From the NCBI GenBank assembly GCA_002305255.1, contig DBQN01000035.1, positions 1 through 7,665 of the forward strand: DNA of 7,665 nt, read 5' to 3'. Source of the stretch: Firmicutes bacterium UBA1393 (GTDB lineage: Bacteria; Bacillota; DTU025). This document shows positions 1 to 6,040 of this stretch, in pieces. The position numbers were made by a program, and so were the translations under genes. Within the stretch, counting starts at the first letter, position 1, and every line of letters begins with the position of its first letter. A model generated the notes under the pieces. The model was given only the letters and a program-made list of their open reading frames with translations, was not told where the DNA came from and searched no databases.

Positions 1-67
1 GGGCGCTCACGCTGCGAGATGACCACTTTTCACCGCATCGGCTCACGAACTGCAGAGAAACCGGCAA
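1..67. repeat. Direct repeat, copy 1
   Basis: It aligns without gaps to 274-340. I count 32 of 35 identities in the first block and about 52 of 67 overall. The conserved core includes GGGCGCTCACGCTG, then TGACCA(C/G)TTTTCACCG, then GAACTGCA and ACCGG further on. The repeat may begin before the window. The TGACCANTTTT core recalls the repeated terminal motifs of many IS21-family elements; that link is from memory and is only an inference. No transposase is visible. Confidence 0.75.
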
Positions 68-168
68 CCTGCCGTCCGCCCCAACCCCGACCAGAGGGTC
101 GCCGCCGAGGCTCATGTCATCGCTCTCTTCAACGGTCATCGTCGCCACAGCTAGAGGCATAGAAGGTG

Positions 169-190
169 GATATGCCCCGCGGGGCATATC
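169..190. repeat. Perfect 22-bp palindrome / possible hairpin
   Basis: The left arm GATATGCCCCG is followed at once by its exact reverse complement. As RNA it would form a 9-bp stem with a CGCG loop. On the + strand it is followed by TTTCATT, a poor T-tract, so a weak intrinsic terminator for something to the left is possible. It could equally be a symmetric protein-binding site. It lies midway between the two direct-repeat copies. Confidence 0.55.
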
Positions 191-273
191 TTTCATTCTG
201 ACACCCACCCGTTCCGACCGCCGCATCATCGTCGACTCGGTGTTGGCTACGCGCTCCGAGATGGCGGGATTTC

Positions 274-340
274 GGGCGCTCACGCTGTGAGCTGACCAGT
301 TTTCACCGTCTCAGGCCCTGAACTGCAAGAATACCGGTAA
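274..340. repeat. Direct repeat, copy 2
   Basis: Second copy of the repeat at 1-67, in the same orientation and offset by 273 bp. The best conserved part is 274-308. Just before it, 251-273 reads GCGCTC then CGAGATG then a T-rich run, which looks like a shorter degenerate third copy missing an internal stretch. The copy ends well upstream of the regulator gene, so it need not be part of the operon's control region. Confidence 0.75.
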
Positions 341-387
341 TCGCCCACGCACCCCCGCCCCCATCACCGGGCCCTCGGTGCGCCCCA

Positions 388-414
388 TCGTGCTGCCCAC
401 CGCGTGGAGCACGA
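388..414. repeat. Small inverted repeat (possible hairpin)
   Basis: TCGTGCT at 388-394 pairs with AGCACGA at 408-414. After a two-base bulge, CCAC pairs with GTGG around a CGC loop. No T-tract follows on either side, so it is not a typical terminator. In C/G-rich DNA such a structure can arise by chance. Confidence 0.3.
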
Positions 415-534
415 CCAACCGCAGCTAAGGCGCAGCTGGGGCCCCGCAACGGGCACACTGACCGAACCTGCGCCTACGCCCGGCTGTCGGTGCCGAGTAC
501 GGGCCATCTGTTCGCCCACCCGTGCGCCCCCCCC

Positions 535-566
535 TTGACAACCCACCCCACCATGTGGCAAGAATA
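535..566 (+). promoter_or_regulatory. Candidate sigma-70 type promoter of the operon
   Basis: A perfect -35 hexamer TTGACA sits at 535-540. The best -10 match is AAGAAT at 560-565 (4 of 6) with a long 19-bp spacer. Transcription would then begin around 572, inside or next to the ribosome site of the regulator gene, giving a very short leader. This tight fit makes the -10 assignment doubtful; the -35 match is the stronger part. This is the only promoter-like site I found ahead of the first gene. Confidence 0.35.
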
Positions 567-570
567 CCTT

Positions 571-588
571 AGGCGGTGATAATAGTTG
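571..588 (+). promoter_or_regulatory. Ribosome site and start fixing the regulator's TTG start
   Basis: AGGCGGTGA at 571-579 matches the anti-Shine-Dalgarno apart from one base and lies about 6 nt before TTG at 586-588. Between them the reading frame contains three consecutive stops, TGA TAA TAG at 577-585, so the protein cannot start upstream. The helix-turn-helix begins about 20 residues in and no ATG or GTG lies between, which supports TTG as the true start. Confidence 0.75.
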
Positions 589-1566
589 CGGAAAGAAATT
601 TCACCAGATATCGACTCCCGCGACTCGCGTGACTCCAGGCTTGCGCTGGCCCTTCGCTGTGCTGAGCTCTACTACATCAAGAAGGCCAGTCAGAGCGCCA
701 TAGCCCGCGAGCTGGGCTGCTCTGTTCCCACCGTCTCCCGCCTGCTCAAGACTGCCGAGGACGAGGGCATGATTGAGGTCAGGGTGATCAACCCGTTCGC
801 CCGCGTCGGCGACCTCGAGGCAGGCCTGCGCTCCCGCTTCGGCCTCCTGGAATGCCGCGTCGTCAACGCCCCCAAGCTGGCCGCCGAGGGCAAAAAGGTG
901 CTCGGTGCAACCGCGGCCGAGCTGGTGTCGGAGCTCATCTCTGCCGGTGATCTCGTCGGGCTGTCGTGGGGTGTCACCATGCGGGAGCTGGTGAACTCGC
1001 TGCCTTCGTACGGGCGCCCGGTCTCGGCGACGGTCATCCCGCTGCTTGGCGGCCTAGGTGAGGTGACACCGGAGCATCAGGTAAACGGTCTTGTACATGA
1101 ATTTGCGGAATGTTTCGGCGCGGAGTACCGCATGCTCCACGCCCCGGCGCTGTCGGATCGAGCGGAAACGGTGAAGCTCCTCATGGATGAGCTGACGATA
1201 CGGCAGGTAGTCGATATGTGGGAGAAGCTCAACCTTGCCGTTGTGGGAATCGGGGAGAGCCCGCGCACGTCGCCCATGCGCCGAACCGGCTACTACACTG
1301 ACGATGAAATTGCTGAGCTCACGGAGGCCGGCGCGGTCGGCGACATATCGGGAAGGTTCTTCGATTACGACGGCGCAGAGGTGGACGCGTCGGCCAACAG
1401 GCGGCTACTCGCGATCTCGTCTGACACGCTCAAGAAGGCACATCGCCGCCTGGGAGTTGCCGGCGGCCCAGCGAAAGTGCGGGCCATTGCGGGAGCTCTG
1501 CGCGGCGGTCTCATAAATGTGCTGGTCACTGATTCGTCTACAGCATGGGCTTTGCTGCAGGGATAG
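586..1566 (+). CDS. SorC-family sugar-binding transcriptional regulator
   Basis: The product is 326 residues, the normal family length. Residues about 19-57 form an N-terminal helix-turn-helix (SQSAIARELGCSVPTVSRLL). The rest is the sugar-phosphate-binding domain of the SorC/DeoR/LsrR group, with the typical segments GDLVGLSWG (121-129), IPLLGGLG (151-158), VVGIGE (219-224) and the C-terminal ALRGGLINVLVTD (304-316). Family members bind operators near their own operon and release or activate on binding a phosphorylated sugar. As first gene of the operon it very likely controls the transport and catabolic genes and itself. The start is TTG after AGGCGGTGA. The N-terminus carries an SRDSRDSR run of unknown meaning. 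The dehydrogenase gene follows after 39 nt. The family call is firm; the effector is unknown. Confidence 0.93.
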   Translation: MRKEISPDIDSRDSRDSRLALALRCAELYYIKKASQSAIARELGCSVPTVSRLLKTAEDEGMIEVRVINPFARVGDLEAGLRSRFGLLECRVVNAPKLAAEGKKVLGATAAELVSELISAGDLVGLSWGVTMRELVNSLPSYGRPVSATVIPLLGGLGEVTPEHQVNGLVHEFAECFGAEYRMLHAPALSDRAETVKLLMDELTIRQVVDMWEKLNLAVVGIGESPRTSPMRRTGYYTDDEIAELTEAGAVGDISGRFFDYDGAEVDASANRRLLAISSDTLKKAHRRLGVAGGPAKVRAIAGALRGGLINVLVTDSSTAWALLQG

Positions 1567-1605
1567 GTGCGATCGCGACAAGGATTGAGTGAAGGTGGGT
1601 GGATC

Positions 1606-2628
1606 ATGAAGACAGCTGTCTATTATGGGCCGGGCAAGATGGAGATCGAGGAATGGCCGGTGCCGGAGGTGGGAACCGACGGCATCCTGATCAAGACCAG
1701 GGCCAGCATGGTGTGTGGCACTGACGTGAAGACCTATGCCCGTGGGCACCACATGTTCAAACCCCCGTGTGTGCTGGGGCATGAGTTCTCGGGCGAGGTT
1801 GTGGCCGTCGGGCCGAAGGTGCGGGCCGCACAGGTTGGTGACCGCATCACCGCCGCGCCTTTCATCAATTGCGGAAAGTGCTTCTACTGCCGCGCCGGCG
1901 TCGCGGAACTCTGCACATCGCGGCGCGTGCTCAGCAACGGTTCGTTCAGCGAATACATACGGATCGACGAGGAGTATGCCGCCAGCGGCCTCATCAAGCT
2001 GGCACCCGACACAACCTGGGAAGAGGCGGCGCTCACTGAGCCGCTTGCCTGCGTGATCAATGCCATCGACGATATGAACATCACCGCGGGCGACACAGTC
2101 GCGGTCGTTGGGGCCGGCCCGATGGGCCTCCTGAACGCGATGGTAGCAAGATATGTGCAGCACGGGCGGGTTGTTGTATTTGAGACTGACGAACTGCGTC
2201 GCGCCAGAGTCGCATCCCTCGGATTCGAGACCGCCGACCCGGCTGCAGGCGACGCCGTGGCGGCGGTGCGCGCACTCACCGACGGACGCGGCGCCGACCA
2301 GGTGATCCTCGCCGCCGGAGCTGTCAGCGCGGTGCCGCTGGCGATGTCGCTTGCCCGTCCGGGCGGCAGGGTCATGCTCTTCGGAGGCTTCCCGCAGGGC
2401 CAGACTGCATCGTTCGACCCGAACCTCATCCACTACAAGCAGGTCACGGTGGTGGGCGGATCCGGTTTCGCCCCCGAGCACTTCACCCGGGCGGGTGAGA
2501 TGATCAATAGCCACGCGTTCGAGCTTTCCAGGCTTGTGTCTCACAAGTTCACCCTTGATGAGATCGTCGACGCGCTTGCGGTGGCGGCGACGCCGGAGAG
2601 CATCAAAGTGGAAATAGTCTTCGACTGA
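1606..2628 (+). CDS. Zinc-dependent medium-chain dehydrogenase (polyol/sorbitol type)
   Basis: It encodes 340 residues, standard for the zinc alcohol/sorbitol/threonine dehydrogenase family. Catalytic zinc ligands are visible as C37 (VCGTD), H59-E60 (GHE) and E145 (TEPLACV). The structural zinc site has all four cysteines, C89, C92, C95 and C103. The Rossmann motif is GAGPMG (169-174), and acidic E193/D195 after the second strand point to NAD(H) rather than NADP(H). The likely reaction is oxidation of a secondary hydroxyl of a polyol or sugar to a ketone in the cytoplasm. The start is ATG 1606, 7 nt after AAGGTGG; an in-frame GTG at 1567 would add 13 residues that do not resemble the family and lacks a ribosome site. 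The neighbours (ABC importer, FGGY kinase, aldolase) support a polyol pathway. The exact substrate cannot be read from the sequence. Confidence 0.92.
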   Translation: MKTAVYYGPGKMEIEEWPVPEVGTDGILIKTRASMVCGTDVKTYARGHHMFKPPCVLGHEFSGEVVAVGPKVRAAQVGDRITAAPFINCGKCFYCRAGVAELCTSRRVLSNGSFSEYIRIDEEYAASGLIKLAPDTTWEEAALTEPLACVINAIDDMNITAGDTVAVVGAGPMGLLNAMVARYVQHGRVVVFETDELRRARVASLGFETADPAAGDAVAAVRALTDGRGADQVILAAGAVSAVPLAMSLARPGGRVMLFGGFPQGQTASFDPNLIHYKQVTVVGGSGFAPEHFTRAGEMINSHAFELSRLVSHKFTLDEIVDALAVAATPESIKVEIVFD

Positions 2629-2648
2629 TCTTCAGGTGACACGGAAGG

Positions 2649-3452
2649 ATGGGATCGACAATGGGTATTGGCAAAGCTAATAGACTAGCGCGAATCTTCC
2701 GCCCATCAACCGGACGCGCCGTGATGCTGGCGCTAGACCACGGAATGGCCCTGGGGCCGATCACCGGTCTCGAGAAGCCGGCCGGCGTCATCAGCCTGCT
2801 GGCGCCTTACGCCGACTCGCTGATGGCTACTAAAGGTGTCTTCAATCACTGCTATACCCCTGACGGCCGCGCAGGGATCGTGCTGCGCGCATCGGGCGCG
2901 ACGACCATCGTCGGGCCTGACCTAACTGCGGAAACCCTCACCGCCACCATTGATGAGGCGCTGATGCTGTCGGCCGACGCCATGGCCACGTCGATCTTCG
3001 TGGGCACCGACAATGAGCGCGACTCCATCGAGAACCTGGCCGCGCTGGCCGGCGATTGCGCACCATACGGCATGCCCATCCTGGCTGTCACGGCTGTGGG
3101 CAAAGACCGCGAGAAGCAGTTCGACGCCAAATACCTGGGCCTGGCGTGCCGAGTGGCTGCCGAGCACGGCGCCGACATGGTGAAGACTTACTTCACTCCT
3201 GAGTCGTTTGAGCACGTCACAGGCTGCTGTCCTGTGCCCATCATCATCGCTGGCGGGCCCAAGATGGGCACGGAAGAGGACGTGTTCCGGGTGGCCAGGG
3301 CCGCACTGGATCAGGGGGCCATGGGCATCGACATGGGCCGCAATGTATGGCAGAACCCGAACCCTGTGGGCATGATGAAGGCGCTCGCCGCCATAGTGCA
3401 TGAAGGCGCATCGGTGGCCGACGCTGTCGCAATCCTGAATGAGGTGAGGTGA
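2649..3452 (+). CDS. Class I aldolase/thiolase, DhnA-LsrF type
   Basis: The 267-residue product belongs to the DhnA/FbaB class I aldolase family (TIM barrel). It closely resembles E. coli LsrF as I recall it: NRLARIF near the N-terminus, MLALDHG (26-32), GPITGLE, VLRASGA (78-84), the MVKTYF strand with the presumed Schiff-base lysine K179, CPVPIIIAGG (194-203) and GAMGIDMGRN (223-232). LsrF is a thiolase acting on phosphorylated AI-2 product; relatives cleave fructose-1,6-bisphosphate or related ketose phosphates. Here it probably cleaves the phosphorylated ketose made by the dehydrogenase and kinase. It lacks the ~30-residue N-terminal extension of LsrF. ATG 2649 lies 9 nt after AGGTGA; ATG 2661 (starting MGIGKANRL) is an equally reasonable start. 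The next gene follows at once, indicating tight co-translation. Confidence 0.88.
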   Translation: MGSTMGIGKANRLARIFRPSTGRAVMLALDHGMALGPITGLEKPAGVISLLAPYADSLMATKGVFNHCYTPDGRAGIVLRASGATTIVGPDLTAETLTATIDEALMLSADAMATSIFVGTDNERDSIENLAALAGDCAPYGMPILAVTAVGKDREKQFDAKYLGLACRVAAEHGADMVKTYFTPESFEHVTGCCPVPIIIAGGPKMGTEEDVFRVARAALDQGAMGIDMGRNVWQNPNPVGMMKALAAIVHEGASVADAVAILNEVR

Positions 3453-3454
3453 CC

Positions 3455-4945
3455 GTGACTCCTCCCCTTCTTGAGATGCAGGGGATCTGCATGGAATTCC
3501 CGGGCGTGAAGGCCCTCGACAACGTCGATCTCGTGCTCAAGCAAGGCGAGATCCATGCCATCGTGGGTGAGAACGGCGCCGGCAAGTCGACGCTGATCAA
3601 GGTGTTGGCGGGCGCCTACAGGCCCACGGCCGGAAGGGTGTTCATCGACGGTGCCGAGGTGCACATCGCAGATCCGCGGCACGGTCTCGCATGCGGAATA
3701 GGCGTGGTCTACCAGGACCGCGCCCTTGTGCCGTCGCTGACGGCAGTCCAGAACATCCTGCTCGGGCGGGAGCCGGCGCGCCTTGGTGTGCTTGACGGCG
3801 CCGCCATGCGGGCGCAGGCCGAGGAGGCCCTCAACATGATGGGGGTGTCGGTGCCGCTTGATGTGCCCGTCGGGGAGCTGTCAGCAGGTGACCAGCAGCT
3901 GGTGGAGATCGCGAAGATCGCACTGCTCAAGCCCAGGATCATGGTGCTCGACGAGCCCACGGCGGCGCTATCCGACCGGGAGATCGAGTGCCTGTTCGGG
4001 CTGCTCCGGCGCTTCCGCGAGCAGGGGATAGGCATCATCTACATATCACACCACCTAAACGAGGTGTTTGAGCTGGCCGACACCGTCACCGTGCTGCGGA
4101 ATGGTGGGGTGGCGGGCACGGGCCCGGTGAGCGGCTTCACCACCGGCGACGTGATCAGGCTGATGATAGACCGCGACTTGAGCAGCCAGTACGTGAAGGA
4201 ACCTGTCGACATCGGCAACGAGGTGCTGCGCACTGAGGCTCTGACATGCCGGCGCATCGGAGTGCACGACGTGTCCATCTCGGTTCGTGCAGGCGAGATC
4301 GTGGGCCTGGGCGGCCTGATGGGCGCCGGCCGCAGTGAACTCGCCTCGCTGATCTTCGGCGCAGTGCGCCCTGATTCCGGGCGCGTGCTGGTTGACGGTC
4401 GCGATGTGACGCCGAAATCGGTTCGGCAAGCGATCAAGGCAGGGATCTATCTGGTGCCTGAGAAGAGGCGTGAGTTCGGGCTGGTGGCGGTGGAGTCCAT
4501 CATGTCGAACATGACCCTGCCGTTTCTCAGGGATTTCGTGCGGATGGGCGTAGTTGGCACCGCCGCCGAACGCGGGCCTGTGGAGAAGCTCATGGGCGAG
4601 CTGAGGGTGAAAGCCAGGAAGGCGACGGATCCCGTCGCCACCTTGAGCGGAGGCAACCAGCAGAAGGTGGTCATCGCCAAGTGGCTTGCGAAGGCAGGGC
4701 GAGTGTTCATCTTCGATGAGCCCACCCAGGGCATCGACGTCGGGGCGAAAACAGAGGTCTACCAGATGATGCTCAACCTGGCGCGGGCCGGCGCAGGCGT
4801 GATACTCATCTCTTCCGATCTGCGCGAGCTGGTGGCCATGTCCGATAGGGTATACGTTATGCGAGCCGGCCGGCTGGCCGGCGAGGTGAAACAGGGCGAG
4901 GTAGACGGCGAGGCAGTCCTCAGGTACGCCCTTGGAGGTGTATGA
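3455..4945 (+). CDS. Sugar ABC transporter ATPase, RbsA/MglA type
   Basis: About 496 residues form two fused nucleotide-binding domains, the standard design of ribose/galactose-type importers. Domain 1 has Walker A GENGAGKST (38-46), signature LSAGDQQ (142-148), Walker B with D166-E167, and the switch histidine in YISHHLNEV. Domain 2 has the degenerate Walker A GLMGAGRSE (287-295), signature LSGGNQQ (397-403) and D421-E422. The degenerate second site is normal for this family and means one active site dominates. It energises uptake through the permease encoded next. GTG 3455 is chosen because GAGGTGA (3441-3447) lies 7 nt upstream; GTG 3449, which overlaps the aldolase stop, would add two residues but leaves almost no spacing. 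Its stop overlaps the permease start as ATGA. Confidence 0.93.
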   Translation: MTPPLLEMQGICMEFPGVKALDNVDLVLKQGEIHAIVGENGAGKSTLIKVLAGAYRPTAGRVFIDGAEVHIADPRHGLACGIGVVYQDRALVPSLTAVQNILLGREPARLGVLDGAAMRAQAEEALNMMGVSVPLDVPVGELSAGDQQLVEIAKIALLKPRIMVLDEPTAALSDREIECLFGLLRRFREQGIGIIYISHHLNEVFELADTVTVLRNGGVAGTGPVSGFTTGDVIRLMIDRDLSSQYVKEPVDIGNEVLRTEALTCRRIGVHDVSISVRAGEIVGLGGLMGAGRSELASLIFGAVRPDSGRVLVDGRDVTPKSVRQAIKAGIYLVPEKRREFGLVAVESIMSNMTLPFLRDFVRMGVVGTAAERGPVEKLMGELRVKARKATDPVATLSGGNQQKVVIAKWLAKAGRVFIFDEPTQGIDVGAKTEVYQMMLNLARAGAGVILISSDLRELVAMSDRVYVMRAGRLAGEVKQGEVDGEAVLRYALGGV

Positions 4946-5898
4946 CGGTGCGTGAGTCCAAGTTGACAAGGATCATCTGGGGCTACGGAACCCTCATCGG
5001 CTTTCTGGTGCTGGTGGCGGTCTTCAGTCTTGCATCAGATTCGTTCTTGCGTGTTAACAACATTCTGAACATCCTACGACAGATATCGATGCTCGCCATA
5101 ATCTCGACCGGACTCACGTTCTGCATGGTCACAGGCGACTTCGATCTCGGACTGGGATCCCTCGGATCCCTCGCCGGAGTGGCCACCGTCAGCCTGCTGG
5201 TCAAGGGCTATCCCACTATCGTGGGTGTGCTGGGCGGGCTGGCCGCGGCCGGCGTGTTCGGGCTCGCCAATGCCCTCCTGGTGACCCGCGTGGGCATATC
5301 ATCCTTCATATCCACACTGGCCGCGGGCTCAGTCGCCACCGGAGTTACCTTCCTTTATACACAGGGGCAGGCCATCTACGGCACGATGCCCGAGGCCTTT
5401 GCCTTCATCGGCCGCGGCTACGTCGGCGCGATACCGGCTCCGGTGATCATCATGGTCATCATCGTGGCGCTCGGCGAGTTCGTGCTCTCCCGCACCCGTA
5501 CCGGACGATATATGCACGCCATCGGCGGGAACATGGCGGCTGCGCGGCTTTCCGGCGTGGCGGTTGAGCGCTACCGCGGGCTCGGCCTGCTCTTCTCGAG
5601 CCTGGGCGCCGGCGGGGCCGGCATCATCCTGGCATCTCGCCTCGGCTCAGGGCAGCCCACGGCCGCATCAGGCTTCTTCCTCGATGCCATCTCGGCGGCG
5701 TTCCTGGGGCAGACGGTGCTGCGCGACGGCCGCCCCAGTGTCATCGGAACGTTCCTCGGCGTGCTCATCATCGGGGTGATCAACAACGGCCTTACGCTCC
5801 TGGGAGTGTCGTACTACTGGCAAGACATCTCCAAGGGAATCATCATAGTCCTCGCCGTGGCGCTGGCGACGCTACGGCCGAAACACGGTTCGCATTAG
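4942..5898 (+). CDS. Sugar ABC transporter permease, RbsC type
   Basis: The 318-residue inner-membrane protein belongs to the branched-chain/ribose permease family (BPD_transp_2). Hydrophobic segments are clear around 10-30, 48-64, 70-88, 92-114, 118-138, 166-184, 212-232, 245-258, 266-288 and 298-311. Family landmarks are the TGDFDLGLGS turn (64-73, matching the usual TGGIDLSVGS), ISSFISTLA (119-127) and the cytoplasmic coupling segment AIGGNMAAARLSGV (193-206) that contacts the ATPase. Only one permease gene is present, so the channel is presumably a homodimer, as in ribose uptake. ATG 4942 overlaps the ATPase stop by 4 nt. GTG 4948 is 7 nt after GGAGGTG (4934-4940) and is an alternative start that shortens the protein by two residues. 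Confidence 0.93.
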   Translation: MTVRESKLTRIIWGYGTLIGFLVLVAVFSLASDSFLRVNNILNILRQISMLAIISTGLTFCMVTGDFDLGLGSLGSLAGVATVSLLVKGYPTIVGVLGGLAAAGVFGLANALLVTRVGISSFISTLAAGSVATGVTFLYTQGQAIYGTMPEAFAFIGRGYVGAIPAPVIIMVIIVALGEFVLSRTRTGRYMHAIGGNMAAARLSGVAVERYRGLGLLFSSLGAGGAGIILASRLGSGQPTAASGFFLDAISAAFLGQTVLRDGRPSVIGTFLGVLIIGVINNGLTLLGVSYYWQDISKGIIIVLAVALATLRPKHGSH

Positions 5899-6040
5899 GC
5901 ACTAACCCGACGTTTCGCGATCCAAGCAGTAGCGCAGAAGGATGGGAGAAGAGAAAGGGAGGTGATGGCCGGTCACTCGTTTCCCTGCCCCTCATTCCCG
6001 AACTGGGTTCGAACCTAATACATAACGGAGGTGGACCATA
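5899..6040 (+). other. Intergenic spacer with structured leader of the binding-protein gene
   Basis: This 142-nt gap is by far the longest in the operon. It holds a purine-rich run, a hairpin containing an unused Shine-Dalgarno sequence (5956-5986), a 10-bp palindrome GGTTCGAACC (6006-6015), an AT-rich patch (6016-6025) and then the real ribosome site GGAGGTG (6027-6033). I found no good promoter hexamer pair and no T-tract terminator. Binding proteins are needed in excess over permease, and such gaps often carry RNA stability or processing signals. Confidence 0.5.
5956..5986 (+). promoter_or_regulatory. Possible RNA hairpin enclosing an orphan Shine-Dalgarno
   Basis: AGGGA (5956-5960) can pair with TCCCT (5982-5986), and GTGA (5962-5965) with TCAC (5973-5976), around a TGGCCGG loop. 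The left arm contains GGAGGTGAT (5958-5966), a nine-base perfect match to the 16S rRNA tail. No start codon follows at normal spacing; the only nearby ATG (5965) overlaps it and opens a 17-codon frame ending at 6018. The pairing is modest, so function is uncertain. Confidence 0.35.

Larger units (their letters stand above)
1..585. other. Non-coding upstream region, repeat-bearing
   Basis: I see no convincing gene here. The stretch is GC-rich and C-rich on the + strand and carries a two-copy direct repeat (1-67 and 274-340), a perfect palindrome (169-190), a small hairpin (388-414), a C8 tract (527-534) and a candidate promoter (535-566). A minus-strand frame is open from about 310 to the window edge but has no ribosome site or recognisable domain. 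A 65-residue minus-strand frame at 364-561 is glycine/arginine-rich low complexity and looks spurious. The region probably separates the operon from an unrelated or mobile-element neighbour lying to the left. Confidence 0.6.

Noticed and set aside
1..340. CRISPR array
   Set aside because: There are only two clear repeat copies, 273 bp apart and imperfect; spacing and number do not fit an array.
364..561. 65-residue minus-strand frame in the upstream region
   Set aside because: Composition is Gly/Arg/Cys-rich low complexity, with no ribosome site or family resemblance; it covers the C8 tract and promoter-like site.
1567..1605. GTG 1567 as the dehydrogenase start
   Set aside because: It adds 13 atypical residues and lacks a ribosome site, whereas ATG 1606 has AAGGTGG at good spacing and a family-typical N-terminus.
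1405..2544. 379-residue antisense frame opposite the dehydrogenase gene
   Set aside because: It overlaps a gene with complete zinc and NAD motifs; its His/Arg/Ala-rich product has no recognisable domain and reflects high GC content.
4055..4969. 304-residue antisense frame opposite the ABC ATPase gene
   Set aside because: The + strand carries all ABC motifs in order; the antisense product is low-complexity and has no start signal.
4961..4990. TTGACA-like hexamer inside the permease start (TTGACAAGG)
   Set aside because: No matching -10 at suitable spacing, and it lies within translated codons of an overlapping gene pair.
6004..6018. tRNA T-arm-like GGTTCGAACC
   Set aside because: No acceptor stem, anticodon arm or D-arm can be built around it; it is a plain palindrome.
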